Shown in pieces: positions 35,386 to 43,941 of a stretch of 64,000 nt of DNA. Within the stretch, counting starts at the first letter, position 1; each line of letters starts with the position of its first letter. This DNA is from Palsa-504 sp963756575 (GTDB lineage Bacteria > Actinomycetota > Actinomycetes > Streptosporangiales > Streptosporangiaceae): assembly GCA_963756575.1 (NCBI GenBank), contig CAVWOM010000008.1, positions 558,001 through 622,000 of the forward strand, in the 5' to 3' direction. The notes beneath the pieces are model-generated. The model was not told the DNA's origin. It was given only the letters and a program-made list of their open reading frames with translations, and did not search any database. The position numbers and the translations under genes are program-made.

Positions 35386-36522
35386 TTAGCCTGCTCGGGT
35401 GAGGGCGGCGGCTTCGGCCCACGCGTCGTATTCGTAGATCCACCGCCGGTCGACCAGCTGGCGGCCGGAGCTGTCCCAGCCGGCGCCCTGCCGCCGTGAG
35501 CCTAGCTGGACGCGTGCCGTCCGGTCCCGCCGCAGGCCTTCGTAGGCGGCGAGCGCCTCCGGCACGCCGGGCGGGCCCGGGCTGGCGGCCAGCAGGGTGG
35601 CCAGCGCCACCGCGTCCTCCAGGGCCTGGTTGACGCCCTGACCCAGGTGGGGCAGCATCGGGTGCGCCGCGTCGCCCAGCAGCGTCAGCCGCCCGCTGCT
35701 CCACCGGGGCAGCGGCGCCCGGTCGTACATGCCCCACTGGAACCCGCTGCCGCCGGGCCCGCTGATCGCGGCGATGACCTGCCCGATCATCGGGTCCCAG
35801 CCGTCGAAGTGCGCGGCCAGCGCGGCCGGGTCGCCGGGCGCCGACCACGACTCACGGACCGCGGTACCGGACGGGACGAAGCCCACGTAGTTCAGCAGCT
35901 GCCCGGCCCGCACCGGGAACGCCAGGAAATGCCTGCCCTCGCCCATCCACATCCGGATCGTGCCATCGGGGTACTCCGCCGGGCGCGGCACCAGGCCCCG
36001 GTAGGCCACCACCCCGGAGAACACCGGTCCGGCCGGGGGCACCACGAAGCCCTGCAGGACCGAGTGGATGCCGTCGGCGCCGATCACCACATCCGCCGTG
36101 GCGGTGCTCCCGTCGGCGAACACGGCCGTGGCGCTGTGCGCGTCCTGGCGGAAGCCCGTGCACCGGTGCCCGGTCCGCACCGTGCCCGGCGGCAGCTGCC
36201 CGGCCAGCAGGCCGAGCAGGTCGGCCCGGTGGATCCCGACGTTCTGCCCGGCCAGGGCGAACCGGTAGGGCTCGTGCCGCACCAGCTGCCCGTCAGGGAG
36301 CCGCAGCTCAGATGAGGTATACGGGGCGCCCAGCCGCCTGACGTCCTGGCCGGCCCCGAGCCGCTCCAGCATCCGCAGCCCGTTCGGCGCCAGCGACACC
36401 CCCGCGCCGACCTCGGCCAGCTGCTGGGCCTGCTCATGCACTTCGACGTCGATCCCGGCCCGCGCCAGCGCAATCGCCGCCGCGATCCCGCCGATCCCGC
36501 CACCGGCAACCACCGCCCGCAA
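35386..36522 (-). CDS. FAD-dependent monooxygenase (salicylate hydroxylase-like)
   Basis: 378 residues from TTG 36522 with AAAGGGGA upstream. FAD-binding motif GGGIGGIAAAIALARAG, the DG motif TADVVIGADGIHS and the GD motif LLGDAAHPMLPHLGQG are all intact. Group A flavoprotein hydroxylase of about normal length, acting on an aromatic or cyclic substrate with NAD(P)H and O2. It ends 12 bases before the tricorn start, so the two may be co-transcribed. Upstream sequence consists only of gene remnants. Confidence 0.9.
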   Translation of the reverse strand: MRAVVAGGGIGGIAAAIALARAGIDVEVHEQAQQLAEVGAGVSLAPNGLRMLERLGAGQDVRRLGAPYTSSELRLPDGQLVRHEPYRFALAGQNVGIHRADLLGLLAGQLPPGTVRTGHRCTGFRQDAHSATAVFADGSTATADVVIGADGIHSVLQGFVVPPAGPVFSGVVAYRGLVPRPAEYPDGTIRMWMGEGRHFLAFPVRAGQLLNYVGFVPSGTAVRESWSAPGDPAALAAHFDGWDPMIGQVIAAISGPGGSGFQWGMYDRAPLPRWSSGRLTLLGDAAHPMLPHLGQGVNQALEDAVALATLLAASPGPPGVPEALAAYEGLRRDRTARVQLGSRRQGAGWDSSGRQLVDRRWIYEYDAWAEAAALTRAG

Positions 36523-36549
36523 AGCCGCGTCCCCTTTCTTCCTCCGAAC

Positions 36550-36667
36550 GGCCCCGCACCCGCTCCCCGCACCGTGAGAGTCCGCTCGGGAAAGGCCGGA
36601 TCAGGTCCGAGCTTCTCACGCAACCGCCGCACGTGCACGGTGACCCGGTCGTCCCAGCACCGGTGGC
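36550..36667 (-). pseudogene. OmpR-type response regulator C-terminal fragment
   Basis: The minus strand reads DDRVTVHVRRLREKLGPDP, then TVRGAG: the recognition helix and wing of an OmpR/PhoB winged-helix domain. No receiver domain is present upstream, and the frame runs on past the homology without the usual GYR ending. A short relic. Confidence 0.6.
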
Positions 36668-36671
36668 GGGG

Positions 36672-36842
36672 TTAGGCCGCCGGATCGGCCTTCTTGCTCG
36701 CTGGCGCCGCGGCCTTGGCCCGGTCACGGACGGCCCGGAAGCGCTGCTGGGCACCCTGCTTGGTGAGCCCGTAGCACGCGCCGATCTCGATCCAGGTGGC
36801 CCCGGCCTTGCGAGCGGCTTCGACCTGGGCGGCCTCGATCTA
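36672..36842 (-). pseudogene. small helix-turn-helix protein, C-terminal fragment
   Basis: A minus-strand tail with stop TAA at 36672-36674 reads AQVEAARKAGATWIEIGACYGLTKQGAQQRFRAVRDRA followed by a Lys/Ala tail. This looks like an HTH (IGACYGLTKQGAQQRF). Homology stops at about 36842, where plus-strand hydrolase sequence begins abruptly, so the 5' part is lost at a junction. Confidence 0.45.
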
Positions 36843-37090
36843 ATACGCCACCCGGGGAAGCGGGCCGGCTCGTCGTCACCGCGAGCGAGGGCAGCCGGGA
36901 CTTCTACCCCTACCAGTGCGCCCTGCGGCTGGCCGGTAGTCTCGGAACGCCCCTGATGGAGCTGACCGGTAATCACGCCGGGATGCTCCAGCATCTCGCT
37001 CAGTTCGCCGCCCAGCTGCGGAGCCTGCTGCAACAGCCGGTCCCCGACGGGCCCGGGAACACCGAGACCTGCCCGGAGGTGACGAAATGA
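36842..37090 (+). pseudogene. alpha/beta hydrolase C-terminal fragment
   Basis: An open frame ending TGA 37088-37090 reads AGRLVVTASEGSRDFYPYQ, then LAGSLGTPLMELTGNHAGMLQHLAQFAAQL, which matches the region around the catalytic His (GNHAGM) of alpha/beta hydrolases. The nucleophile half is absent. The junction with the opposite-strand HTH fragment at about 36842 is sharp. Confidence 0.55.
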
Positions 37091-37146
37091 TCTACCTGAT
37101 CAAGCGGCTGATCCGCTGGCTGCGGATGCGGCGACGCCGTGCCTAG
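37087..37146 (+). CDS. putative 19-residue cationic peptide
   Basis: ATG 37087 overlaps the hydrolase stop (ATGA) and follows a near-perfect SD GGAGGTGA by 4 bases. The product MIYLIKRLIRWLRMRRRRA ends with TAG at 37144-37146. It is strongly basic (nine Lys/Arg) and amphipathic, with alternating Ile/Leu/Trp. It is too short to prove coding by composition; the exceptional SD is the main support. Confidence 0.4.
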   Translation: MIYLIKRLIRWLRMRRRRA

Positions 37147-37178
37147 GATCGTCACCATGGCACCGGCCTCACCGGGTC

Positions 37179-37658
37179 TTGAGCAACCGCCCGCGCCGCC
37201 GCGACCTGCAGAAGGACCAGAGCCGTCTCGACCTCGCCCCGGCGGCGTTCGAGCTGGCCCGGCAGCACGGGCTGGCCGACGTGCGCGCTCTCCAGATCGC
37301 GGCGGCGACCGGCGTCTTACCCCGGACCTTCAACAACTACTTTCCCAGCAAGGAAGCGGCGATCGCCTGGCCAGCCACCCAGCGGGGGAGCCATGCTCGC
37401 GGCCAGCCTGGCCGCCGGAGGAGCCGCTCGCGGACGCTCTCGCCGAGGCGGCCTGCCGCTGGCATGTACGAGCGAGACGAGATGGCGGATGGGCGTGGCC
37501 GAGGGCCAGCTGAACCCAAGGTGCTGGCCGCGGTGGTCACCGGAGCGAATAGGGACACCGTCGCCTCGATTGCTGCCGGGTGGAAGCGCGCACGGCTGCC
37601 GTCCCGGGCGGAGCCTAAGCCCTTTCTTGACAGGCTAACACCGTTAGCCTTGGGTTAA
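37179..37658 (+). pseudogene. TetR-family regulator remnant
   Basis: From TTG 37179 the frame holds a good TetR HTH: LAPAAFELARQHGLADVRALQIAAATGVLPRTFNNYFPSKEAAIAW. After about 37370 the family resemblance continues only in other frames (PPEEPLADALAEA in a neighbouring frame), so at least one frameshift has destroyed the ligand domain; the open frame runs to 37658 by chance. Two copies of a TetR-type palindrome lie directly downstream before the DUF4260 gene, probably its former operators. Confidence 0.6.
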
Positions 37659-37674
37659 GGCTAATGTCGTTAGC
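37634..37674. promoter_or_regulatory. tandem palindromic operators before the DUF4260 gene
   Basis: GCTAACACCGTTAGC (37634-37648) and GCTAATGTCGTTAGC (37660-37674) are two copies of one 15-base inverted repeat (GCTAA...TTAGC), 26 bases centre to centre. A TTGACA hexamer at 37627-37632 just precedes them. The adjacent TetR remnant is the obvious former ligand. Confidence 0.65.
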
Positions 37675-38179
37675 TATCAGAAGGGAGGATCTCATAAGCA
37701 CCGCTACCACAGCCATCCGCGGCTGCCGGTTCCCGGCCACCGCGCGCCGGACGGCCTGGATGGCATGGTCCGCGTTCCTGCTCGCCTTCGCGATCCTCGA
37801 AGGAATCAATCACGGCGGTGCCGCCTGGGTCGCGCTGGCTGGCGGCCTGATCGCGCCGGATCTGACGTTCGCCGCGGCGGCGGGCGCCCGCGAGCCGTCC
37901 GTCCGCGGCCAGCTCCCGCGCCGGGCCGTGCCGTTTTACAACACCGCCCACCGCACCTGGATCCCGCTGGCGCTGGCCGCCGCCTACACCGTGGCGCCGC
38001 TGGACATTCCCGCGCTGTTCACCTTCCTGCTCGCCTGGATGCTGCACATCGCGGTGGATCGCGTCGCGGGCTACAACCTGCGCACCCGGGACGGGTTCAT
38101 CCGTGCTCAGGCCCGCGAAACGGCGGCCGCTGCTTCGGTGCGGGCGGCGGATCGACGTCGCGGCGGCCCACGATCGTGA
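37664..38179 (+). CDS. DUF4260-like small membrane protein
   Basis: 171 residues if started at ATG 37664, but this ATG lies inside an operator copy and has a poor SD. A much better SD (AAGGGAGG, 37681-37688) stands 5 bases before an in-frame ATA at 37694, which would give ATA-AGC-ACC where ATG-AGC-ACC is expected. The body has four hydrophobic segments (WMAWSAFLLAFAILEGI, AWVALAGGLIAPDLTFAA, IPLALAAAYTVAPL, ALFTFLLAWMLHIAVD) and DUF4260-type features: PDLTF, FYNTAHRTWIPLAL and HIAVDRVAGYNL. Function unknown. The 3' end overlaps a quinone-reductase remnant on the other strand. Confidence 0.7.
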   Translation: MSLAIRREDLISTATTAIRGCRFPATARRTAWMAWSAFLLAFAILEGINHGGAAWVALAGGLIAPDLTFAAAAGAREPSVRGQLPRRAVPFYNTAHRTWIPLALAAAYTVAPLDIPALFTFLLAWMLHIAVDRVAGYNLRTRDGFIRAQARETAAAASVRAADRRRGGPRS

Positions 38180-38435
38180 CCAGCAGGCCGCCCGGGCGCA
38201 GCACGCCGATGGAGCGGCGGGCGGTGTCACCGCCGATGGTGTCCAGCACCACGTCCACGTCATCGACCTCCGCGGCGAAGTCGACGGCACGGTAGTCGAT
38301 CAGCTCATCGGCGCCCAGGCCCGCGACGAAGTCGTGCTTGGCCGCGCTCGCGGTGCCGATCACGTACGCGCCGCGGATCCGGGCGATCTGGACCGCCAGG
38401 TGCCCGACACCGCCGCCGGCGGCCCTCGGCGGCAC
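38097..38435 (-). pseudogene. zinc-type quinone oxidoreductase fragment
   Basis: Minus-strand frame with the Rossmann core of an MDR quinone reductase: AGGGVGHLAVQIARIRGAYVIGTASAAKHDFV, GADELIDYRAVDFA, VDVVLDTIGGDTARRS and VLRPGGLLVTIVGR. The N-terminal catalytic domain and the C-terminal end (usually with GK[VA]VL) are missing. It faces an HxlR regulator remnant, a common divergent pair. Confidence 0.65.
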
Positions 38436-38578
38436 GGCGAGCTGGCCGGGCTGATCGGCGGCATCTCGAACAAGGTGCTCACCCGCTCGGCTGGACCCTG
38501 ATCGACCCGATCAGGGTGCTGGCCCAGTGGGCCGAGGCCCACGGCGACGCCATCCTCGAGGCCCAGGACCGCGCCTGA
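38429..38578 (+). pseudogene. HxlR-type regulator remnant with internal deletion
   Basis: The first part, GELAGLIGGISNKVLTR, is the HxlR recognition helix region. After a frame change at about 38487 the sequence continues LGWTLIDPIRVLAQWAEAHGDAILEAQD and stops at 38576-38578, the C-terminal helix of the same family. The wing and about 40 residues between are gone. Confidence 0.55.
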
Positions 38579-38596
38579 CCGGACCGGTCCCGTCCG

Positions 38597-39190
38597 TTAC
38601 CGGGAGGACGTCCCGCTGCGCCGGATCCGGGTTCCGCCGACGAGCGAGAACGAGCGGATATGGACGGTCGGCGCGCCGGGACCTGGTTCCGGGCCGCGGT
38701 CGATCCTAGTGCCGCCGATCAGGCTGAAACCCGAGGTCTCGACGCGTATCCCCGGGGGAATCGTGATATTGCTCCCTCCCACCAGCGCCACCTGGGTCAG
38801 CATGACCTGCGGGGCGGCCAGCTGAGCCTGGCTGAGGTCCAGCTGGGCACCGCCGACGAGGGCGCCCACGATCACGTGGCGCTTCATCCGCCACGGCCCG
38901 CGGATCTTCAGGCCGCCGATCGGCGAGATGTGCCAGGACGATCCGCTGGAGGCCCCGGTGCTGACCGCGCTGCCGGCCGTAGCGGCATCCGCGGGCAGGT
39001 CGGCGACCACCCGGTCGAGATCAGCCCGGGTCCGCGCCGTGGTGGCGAGCTCCATCCGCTGGCTGAACTCCTCCAGGGTCAGCCGCCCGTCCCCGGTGGC
39101 GGCGCTGAGCCGCTCTACGGTCGCGTCCCGTTCGGCGTCCGAGACCCGGACTCCCGCCGCCGGCTCCTGGTCGCCCGTCGTTCCGTCCAT
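38597..39190 (-). CDS. DUF1707 protein with LiaF-like C-terminal beta-helix domain
   Basis: 197 residues from ATG 39190. The DUF1707 domain is at about residues 13-66 (VRVSDAERDATVERLSAATGDGRLTLEEFSQRMELA). The C-terminal domain has repeated short strands (IVGALVGGAQLDLSQA, VALVGGSNITIPPG, FSLIGGTRIDRG, FSLVGGTRIRR), as in LiaF-like cell-wall stress proteins. No membrane segment, so it may act on the cytosolic face. It is alone, 95 bases from the sigma operon, which is on the same strand upstream. Confidence 0.85.
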   Translation of the reverse strand: MDGTTGDQEPAAGVRVSDAERDATVERLSAATGDGRLTLEEFSQRMELATTARTRADLDRVVADLPADAATAGSAVSTGASSGSSWHISPIGGLKIRGPWRMKRHVIVGALVGGAQLDLSQAQLAAPQVMLTQVALVGGSNITIPPGIRVETSGFSLIGGTRIDRGPEPGPGAPTVHIRSFSLVGGTRIRRSGTSSR

Positions 39191-39285
39191 CGCTGCCTCC
39201 GTCTGCCGCCCGTCACCTTGCCGGGACCACCATAGCGGCCGACGGAGGGCCGGAAGGGCCGGATTTGACCCGCTTTGGCACCGTC

Positions 39286-39927
39286 CTACGCGCAGCCCTG
39301 GTAGTGCCCCTGCGGGATGACCGCCGGCTGCGGTCCGAGCGGACCGTCCGCGATGTACAGCTCCGACCCGGCCGGCCACAGGGATGCCTTGAACGTCATC
39401 GTGAACGTGAGGTGGCCGCCGGCCGCATGGAGCTCGACGAGCCCGACCGGGCTGCGCCGCGGGGCGCTGTCCGCGCTGCACGAGCCGCCGCCGAAGTGCA
39501 GCAGCGCGGGCACCCCGTTCGCGGCCAGGGCCTGCTTGAGCTGCGCGGCGTCGGCGAGCTCGCGCAGGGTCACGGTCACGCTGCCGTCCCCACCGGCCTG
39601 CACCGACCAGGCTGCGAGGCTCACGTTCGTGCCGCCCGTCCCGGTCGGGTTGGCGGTCCCGGTCGTAGCCGGCTGGGCCACGGACGCGCCCGGATTCGCC
39701 CGGGGACCAGTGCCCGGTGCGCCCAGCGCTAGCGTCAGGGCCGCGCTCACCGCCAGGCAGGCGCTCGCCACGCCCCCGTACGCGGTCATGCGGCGGCGCC
39801 GCCGCCGGGCCCGGGCGGCCGTCAGGACCTGCGGCAGTCCGGCGTTCGCGTCCCTGGCTGGAATGGTCTCGTCCACCGCGCGCCGGACCGCGGTCAGGAC
39901 GGAAGTGGTGCTGCTGCCGAGGTTCAT
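39286..39927 (-). CDS. single-pass membrane protein coupled to ECF sigma factor
   Basis: 213 residues from ATG 39927 overlapping the sigma stop (ATGA). N-terminal cytosolic part of about 45 residues ending in an Arg-rich stop-transfer (ARARRRRRRMTAYGG), one membrane helix (ASACLAVSAALTLALGA), a Pro/Gly/Thr linker, then an extracytoplasmic domain of about 110 residues with two Cys (GGSCSADS and the C-terminal QGCA) that could form a disulfide. The position and topology suggest an anti-sigma or sensor role; no zinc motif is seen and the family is not recognised. Confidence 0.7.
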   Translation of the reverse strand: MNLGSSTTSVLTAVRRAVDETIPARDANAGLPQVLTAARARRRRRRMTAYGGVASACLAVSAALTLALGAPGTGPRANPGASVAQPATTGTANPTGTGGTNVSLAAWSVQAGGDGSVTVTLRELADAAQLKQALAANGVPALLHFGGGSCSADSAPRRSPVGLVELHAAGGHLTFTMTFKASLWPAGSELYIADGPLGPQPAVIPQGHYQGCA

Positions 39928-40457
39928 CGGATGGCCTCCTGGCCGGTAGTGAGCTGATCGACGGCGTCGAGGGGCAGGGTCGCGCGCAGCGTGGCCACCG
40001 CGCGGGACAGGTGGGCACCGACCGTGCCGGGCGCGATCCCGAGCAGCCGGGCGGTGGTCGCGATATCGAGATCCAGGAAAACCCGCAGCGCGATGACCTC
40101 CCGCTGCCGCCTGGGCAGCGCGCGCAGCGCGGCGAGAACCGCCGGGCCGGGGCCGGGCCCGGGCTCCCCGCCGGGTTCCCACCGCTGCGCCGCCGCCGCG
40201 TCGTGGTCGCCCAGCGGCACCTCGCGCCGGTGCCGGCGCCACCACGAGGTGCCGGCGTTCAGCGCGGTCCGGACGACCCACGCCTCCGGTGCCGGGTGGT
40301 CGCGGACCGTCCGCCACGACACCAGAGCCCGGGTGAACGCCTCGGCCACCAGGTCCTCGGCCAGGTCGGGACGCCCGGCCCCGGCGATCACCGCCCGCAG
40401 GCAGCGCTGGTAACTGGCCCGGTAGAACTCGGCGAAGCCCGTCTCGTCTTGTCGCAC
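39924..40457 (-). CDS. ECF sigma factor (SigE-family type)
   Basis: 177 residues from GTG 40457 preceded by AGGGGA. Region 2 is FAEFYRASYQRCLRAVIAG and DLVAEAFTRALVSW; region 4 is LPRRQREVIALRVFLDLDIATTARLLGIAPGTVGAHLSRAVATLR. This is the short actinobacterial SigE-family form. It is first in a two-gene operon with the membrane protein and divergent from a DinB protein with 53 bases between starts. Confidence 0.92.
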   Translation of the reverse strand: MRQDETGFAEFYRASYQRCLRAVIAGAGRPDLAEDLVAEAFTRALVSWRTVRDHPAPEAWVVRTALNAGTSWWRRHRREVPLGDHDAAAAQRWEPGGEPGPGPGPAVLAALRALPRRQREVIALRVFLDLDIATTARLLGIAPGTVGAHLSRAVATLRATLPLDAVDQLTTGQEAIR

Positions 40458-40510
40458 ATTCCCCTAACGCCTCAGTCACCCGGAACTTTACCTGCGCGAT
40501 AATCGGGGCG

Positions 40511-41023
40511 GTGAGCACCATCGAACGTCCCATGCCGCCCCTGAACGCCGACGAGCGCACCACGCTCGAGAGCTGGCTTGACTTTCACCGCGCCACCCTC
40601 GCCCTGAAGTGCGACGGCCTAGACGATGCGCAAGCCGCCGCCGCGTCCGTGCCGCCGTCCGGCTTCACGCTGACCGGCCTCGTCCAGCACATGGCAGAGG
40701 TCGAACGGAACTGGTTCCGCCGGGTGCTTACCGGGGAACAGGCGCCGCCGATCTACGACCCGCAGGCCGATCCGCGTGGTCCCGACGGCGGCTTCGAACT
40801 GGCCGAGGGCGCCACCTTGGGCGACGCCCTGGCCACCTGGCGCGCGGAGATGGACCGCGCCCGCGAGCACTGCGCCACCCGGACCCTGGCCGATACCGGT
40901 CGCTTCATGGAGCAGGACGTCAGCCTGCGCTGGATCTACGTCCACCTGATCGAGGAGTACGCCCGCCACAACGGCCACGCCGACCTGCTCCGGGAGCGCA
41001 TCGACGGCGCCACTGGTGCGTAG
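40511..41023 (+). CDS. DinB-family protein (DUF664 type)
   Basis: 170 residues from GTG 40511. Four-helix metal-binding fold: LVQHMAEVERNWFRR provides the first His, and WIYVHLIEEYARHNGHADLLRERIDG the later ones. These resemble mycothiol-dependent or YfiT-like thiol transferases; the actual substrate is unknown. Another member lies at 61.2 kb. Divergent from the second ECF sigma operon. Confidence 0.9.
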   Translation: MSTIERPMPPLNADERTTLESWLDFHRATLALKCDGLDDAQAAAASVPPSGFTLTGLVQHMAEVERNWFRRVLTGEQAPPIYDPQADPRGPDGGFELAEGATLGDALATWRAEMDRAREHCATRTLADTGRFMEQDVSLRWIYVHLIEEYARHNGHADLLRERIDGATGA

Positions 41024-41054
41024 GGGCCGCCCCGGGCAGTGCTGAATCCCGGCC

Positions 41055-41453
41055 GGACGGCAGGACGCGATCGCCCTGGAGCGCCTGGCTTCCAACACCA
41101 GTGAGAACTTCTGGCTGTCCGCCGAATTGCTGCGCGATATCGGCGTGGACCCGCAGACCTTCCTCGTCGTGCACAAGCCCTACGCCGAGCGGCGCACCAT
41201 GGCTACCGCAAGACGTCGCTGGCCAGCCACGCAAGTCGCGGTCACCTCCGAGCGGATCGGCTTTGATGACTACTGCGACGGAGATGTCCCTGCGGGGCGG
41301 GTCCTGTCGATGCTGGCTGGCGAGGTGCTCCGCCTGGAGTACTACGCAGCGACTGGCCTCATCGACCTGGACGAACCCGTCCCCGAAGACCTGCTCGACG
41401 CGGCCCGAGAATTGCAGGCCGCAGGATACGACAGCCGCGCCGTCCGCCAATAG
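41055..41453 (+). CDS. hypothetical protein, possibly 5'-truncated
   Basis: The frame is open from 41046 (after an in-frame TGA at about 41043) and reads AIALERLASNTSENFWLSAELLRDIGVDPQ, then LDEPVPEDLLDAARELQAAGYDSRAV to TAG 41451-41453. The only listed start (TTG 41127) lies inside this protein-like stretch, so the true start is upstream or lost. Soluble, acidic. No family recognised. Confidence 0.45.
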   Translation, partial: GRQDAIALERLASNTSENFWLSAELLRDIGVDPQTFLVVHKPYAERRTMATARRRWPATQVAVTSERIGFDDYCDGDVPAGRVLSMLAGEVLRLEYYAATGLIDLDEPVPEDLLDAARELQAAGYDSRAVRQ

Positions 41454-41600
41454 CCTGCCGGAGACCGGCCGCGCATACCGTTCATGACCGTCCGGGCCCG
41501 TAGGTCTGGGCTTGGCCGGGGGAGGGGTCTTGGGCATGGCATCTTGCTCCCGTAGCGTTGTCTCACTGGACCCTTACCGCTGTGACTCCGGGAGCAGGCA

Positions 41601-42980
41601 ATGACGCAGACCCCGCCCTATCAGGTAACCGACCCGGCCACCGGTGAGGTGGCCGATTCCTTTCCCTTCGCCACGGACACGGAGGTGACGGACGCGCTCG
41701 CCGCCGCGACGGAGGCGTTCACGGCCTGGAGGCAGCGCCCGGTCGCCGAGCGCGCTGCGGTCGTGAAGCGGGTCGCCGAGCTGTTCACCGAGCGCGCCGC
41801 CGACCTGGCCGCGCTGATCACCAAGGAGATGGGCAAGCGGCCCGCGCAGGCCGTCGGCGAGGCCGAATTCTGCACCGACATCTTCAACTACTACGCCGAC
41901 AACGGCCCCGGGCTCATCGCCGACAAGCCGCTGCCCGGCCATGACACCGCGCGGGTCGAGTACCGGCCCGTCGGCCCGGTCCTCGGCGTGATGCCGTGGA
42001 ACTACCCGTACTACCAGGTGGCCAGGTTTGCCGCGCCCAACCTGATCGTCGGCAATACCGTCATCCTCAAGCACGCGGAAAACTGCCCGACCTCGGCCCT
42101 GGCGATCGCGCAGATCATGAAGGACGCGGGCGTGCCGGACGGCGTGTACATCAATCTCTTCGCGACCCACGAGCAGGTCGCCACGATGATCGCCGACCCG
42201 CGGCTGCGCGGCGTGTCGCTGACCGGATCCGAGCGGGCCGGCACCGCGGTCGCCGAGACGGCCGGCCGCAACCTGAAGAAGGTCGTCCTCGAGCTCGGCG
42301 GCTCCGACCCGTACATCATCCTCGACACCCCCGACGTCGAGGCGGCGGCGGAGACCGCGTGGGCTACCCGGATGGAGAACGTGGGCCAGGCCTGCAACTC
42401 CAACAAGCGGATGATCGTCATGGACGACGTCTACGACGACTTCGTGGCCGCCCTGGTCAAGCGGGCCGCCGCGATGACGCCGCGTCCGGCGGGCGACGAC
42501 TCCGACGAGGCCTACAGCCCGATGGCCTCCCGCAAGGCGGCGGAGAACCTGCTGGCCCAGGTACAGGATGCGGTCTCGAAGGGCGCTACGTTGCACGTCG
42601 GCGGCACGCTCGACGACGGCAAGGGCGCGTACTTCGCCCCGGCCGTGCTGACCGGCGTGACCCCGGAGATGCGGGCTTACCGCGAGGAGCTGTTCGGCCC
42701 GGTCGCCGTGGTCTACAAGGTCAGCGCCGACGACGAGGCGGTCAAGCTCGCCAACGTGGTGGACTTCGGTCTGGGCGGCGCGGTCTGGTCGGCCGACGAG
42801 GAGCGGGCGGTCAACGTCGCCGAGCAGCTCGAGGTCGGTATGGCCAACGTCAACACTCCGGCGGGCGAGGGTGCGGACCTGCCGTTCGGCGGCACCAAGC
42901 GCTCCGGCTTCGGCCGCGAGCTCGGCCCTCTCGGCATCGACGAATTCGTCAACAAGCGCCTCTTCTACGTCGAGAAGTAG
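41601..42980 (+). CDS. NAD(P)-dependent succinate-semialdehyde dehydrogenase-type aldehyde dehydrogenase
   Basis: 459 residues from ATG 41601 behind GGGAGC. Catalytic Cys265 is in GQACNSNKR and Glu231 in LELGGSDPY; the cofactor segment is VMPWNYPYYQ. The GQ-C-NSNKR/GSDPY signature is that of the SSADH/GabD-like group that oxidises succinic semialdehyde and related omega-oxo acids. Length is normal. A strong hairpin terminator follows at 43001-43033. Stands alone. Confidence 0.92.
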   Translation: MTQTPPYQVTDPATGEVADSFPFATDTEVTDALAAATEAFTAWRQRPVAERAAVVKRVAELFTERAADLAALITKEMGKRPAQAVGEAEFCTDIFNYYADNGPGLIADKPLPGHDTARVEYRPVGPVLGVMPWNYPYYQVARFAAPNLIVGNTVILKHAENCPTSALAIAQIMKDAGVPDGVYINLFATHEQVATMIADPRLRGVSLTGSERAGTAVAETAGRNLKKVVLELGGSDPYIILDTPDVEAAAETAWATRMENVGQACNSNKRMIVMDDVYDDFVAALVKRAAAMTPRPAGDDSDEAYSPMASRKAAENLLAQVQDAVSKGATLHVGGTLDDGKGAYFAPAVLTGVTPEMRAYREELFGPVAVVYKVSADDEAVKLANVVDFGLGGAVWSADEERAVNVAEQLEVGMANVNTPAGEGADLPFGGTKRSGFGRELGPLGIDEFVNKRLFYVEK

Positions 42981-43000
42981 CGCCGGACGAGCAACACGCC

Positions 43001-43033
43001 AGCGCCGCACCGGGGTCACCCCGGTGCGGCGCT
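43001..43033 (+). terminator. intrinsic terminator after the aldehyde dehydrogenase gene
   Basis: Perfect 15-bp stem AGCGCCGCACCGGGG / CCCCGGTGCGGCGCT with a 3-base loop TCA, 20 bases after the stop codon. No T-tract, as common in actinobacteria. It also separates the gene from the convergent quinone-oxidoreductase remnant. Confidence 0.75.
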
Positions 43034-43056
43034 CGAAGGGAACAGCCTGACCAGCG

Positions 43057-43894
43057 TCAAGGCGAGCCCGTAACCGCGGACCTGGCCACCGACGCGGGAG
43101 TGGACGCGATCGCCCGGACGGGCTGCGGGCACAGGTTGCCTGTCCCGGCGTGATCGCCACCGAGTTCCACGAGCGCCAGGGCGGCCTGCTGCATGGGCAT
43201 GGACTGGCGGGCGCGCAGCCGGAGGCGGCCCTCGGCGAGCAGGGCGATCGTTTCATCGAGGGCGCCGGGCGCACGGTCGGGCGTGGGCTGGGAGAGCGCG
43301 ACGCCGTGGCCGGCGGCGGCCGGGTCGGACAGGGTGATGACCCGCTCGGGTCCGCCGGCCAGGGTGATCGCGTCGGCCAGGACACCGGTACCGGCCGCGT
43401 CGAGCACGGCGTCCACCGCGCCTAGGGCGCGGACCCGGCTGACCAGGCCCGGCCCGTAGCGCACCGGTGTGGCTCCCAGTTCGCGGGCGAGCGCTTCGTC
43501 GTGTTCGCCGACAGCGCTGATCACCTTGATCCCCTGGGCGGCCGCGAGCTGCGTGGCGATGATGCCGACGGATCCGCCGCCGCCGAACAGCAGCAAGGTC
43601 TCGCCGCTGGTGACGTTCAGCTGCCGCAGGACGCCGACGGCCGCCTCGGCCGAGCTGGGCAGCGCGGCGGCATCGATCCAGGAGACGAACTCTGGCTTAC
43701 GGGCCCAGCACGGCGTCCGGAGGGAGCGGCCAGGCCTTGAGATGGCCGGCCCGCGGGGCGAGATCGGCCGGGCTGATACCGGCGGCCTTGACCTTGATCC
43801 TGATCTGTCCCTCGCCTGGCTCCGGCAGCGGAACCTGGGCCCACTTCAGCACCTCAGGCGGTCCGTATCCGGTCATTACCACCGCGTTGGGCAT
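43057..43894 (-). pseudogene. NADP-dependent quinone oxidoreductase with internal deletion
   Basis: ATG 43894 (SD GGAAGGAA) begins MPNAVVMTGYGPPEVLKWAQVPLPEPGEGQ... up to LPPDAVLGP, where a stop appears at about 43697. In another frame the gene resumes with FVSWIDAAALPSSAEAA, the cofactor motif LLLFGGGGSVGIIATQ and VDAVLDAAGTGVLADA, to about 43057. Roughly 60-70 residues between the two parts (substrate-binding GroES-like region) are missing, with a frame change. Two palindromes matching the MarR operator lie immediately upstream, so it was probably the MarR target. Confidence 0.7.
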
Positions 43895-43941
43895 GGCAGT
43901 TCCTTCCCGTGGCGAGCCCGCTCACCTTTTCCGTAATCTAT

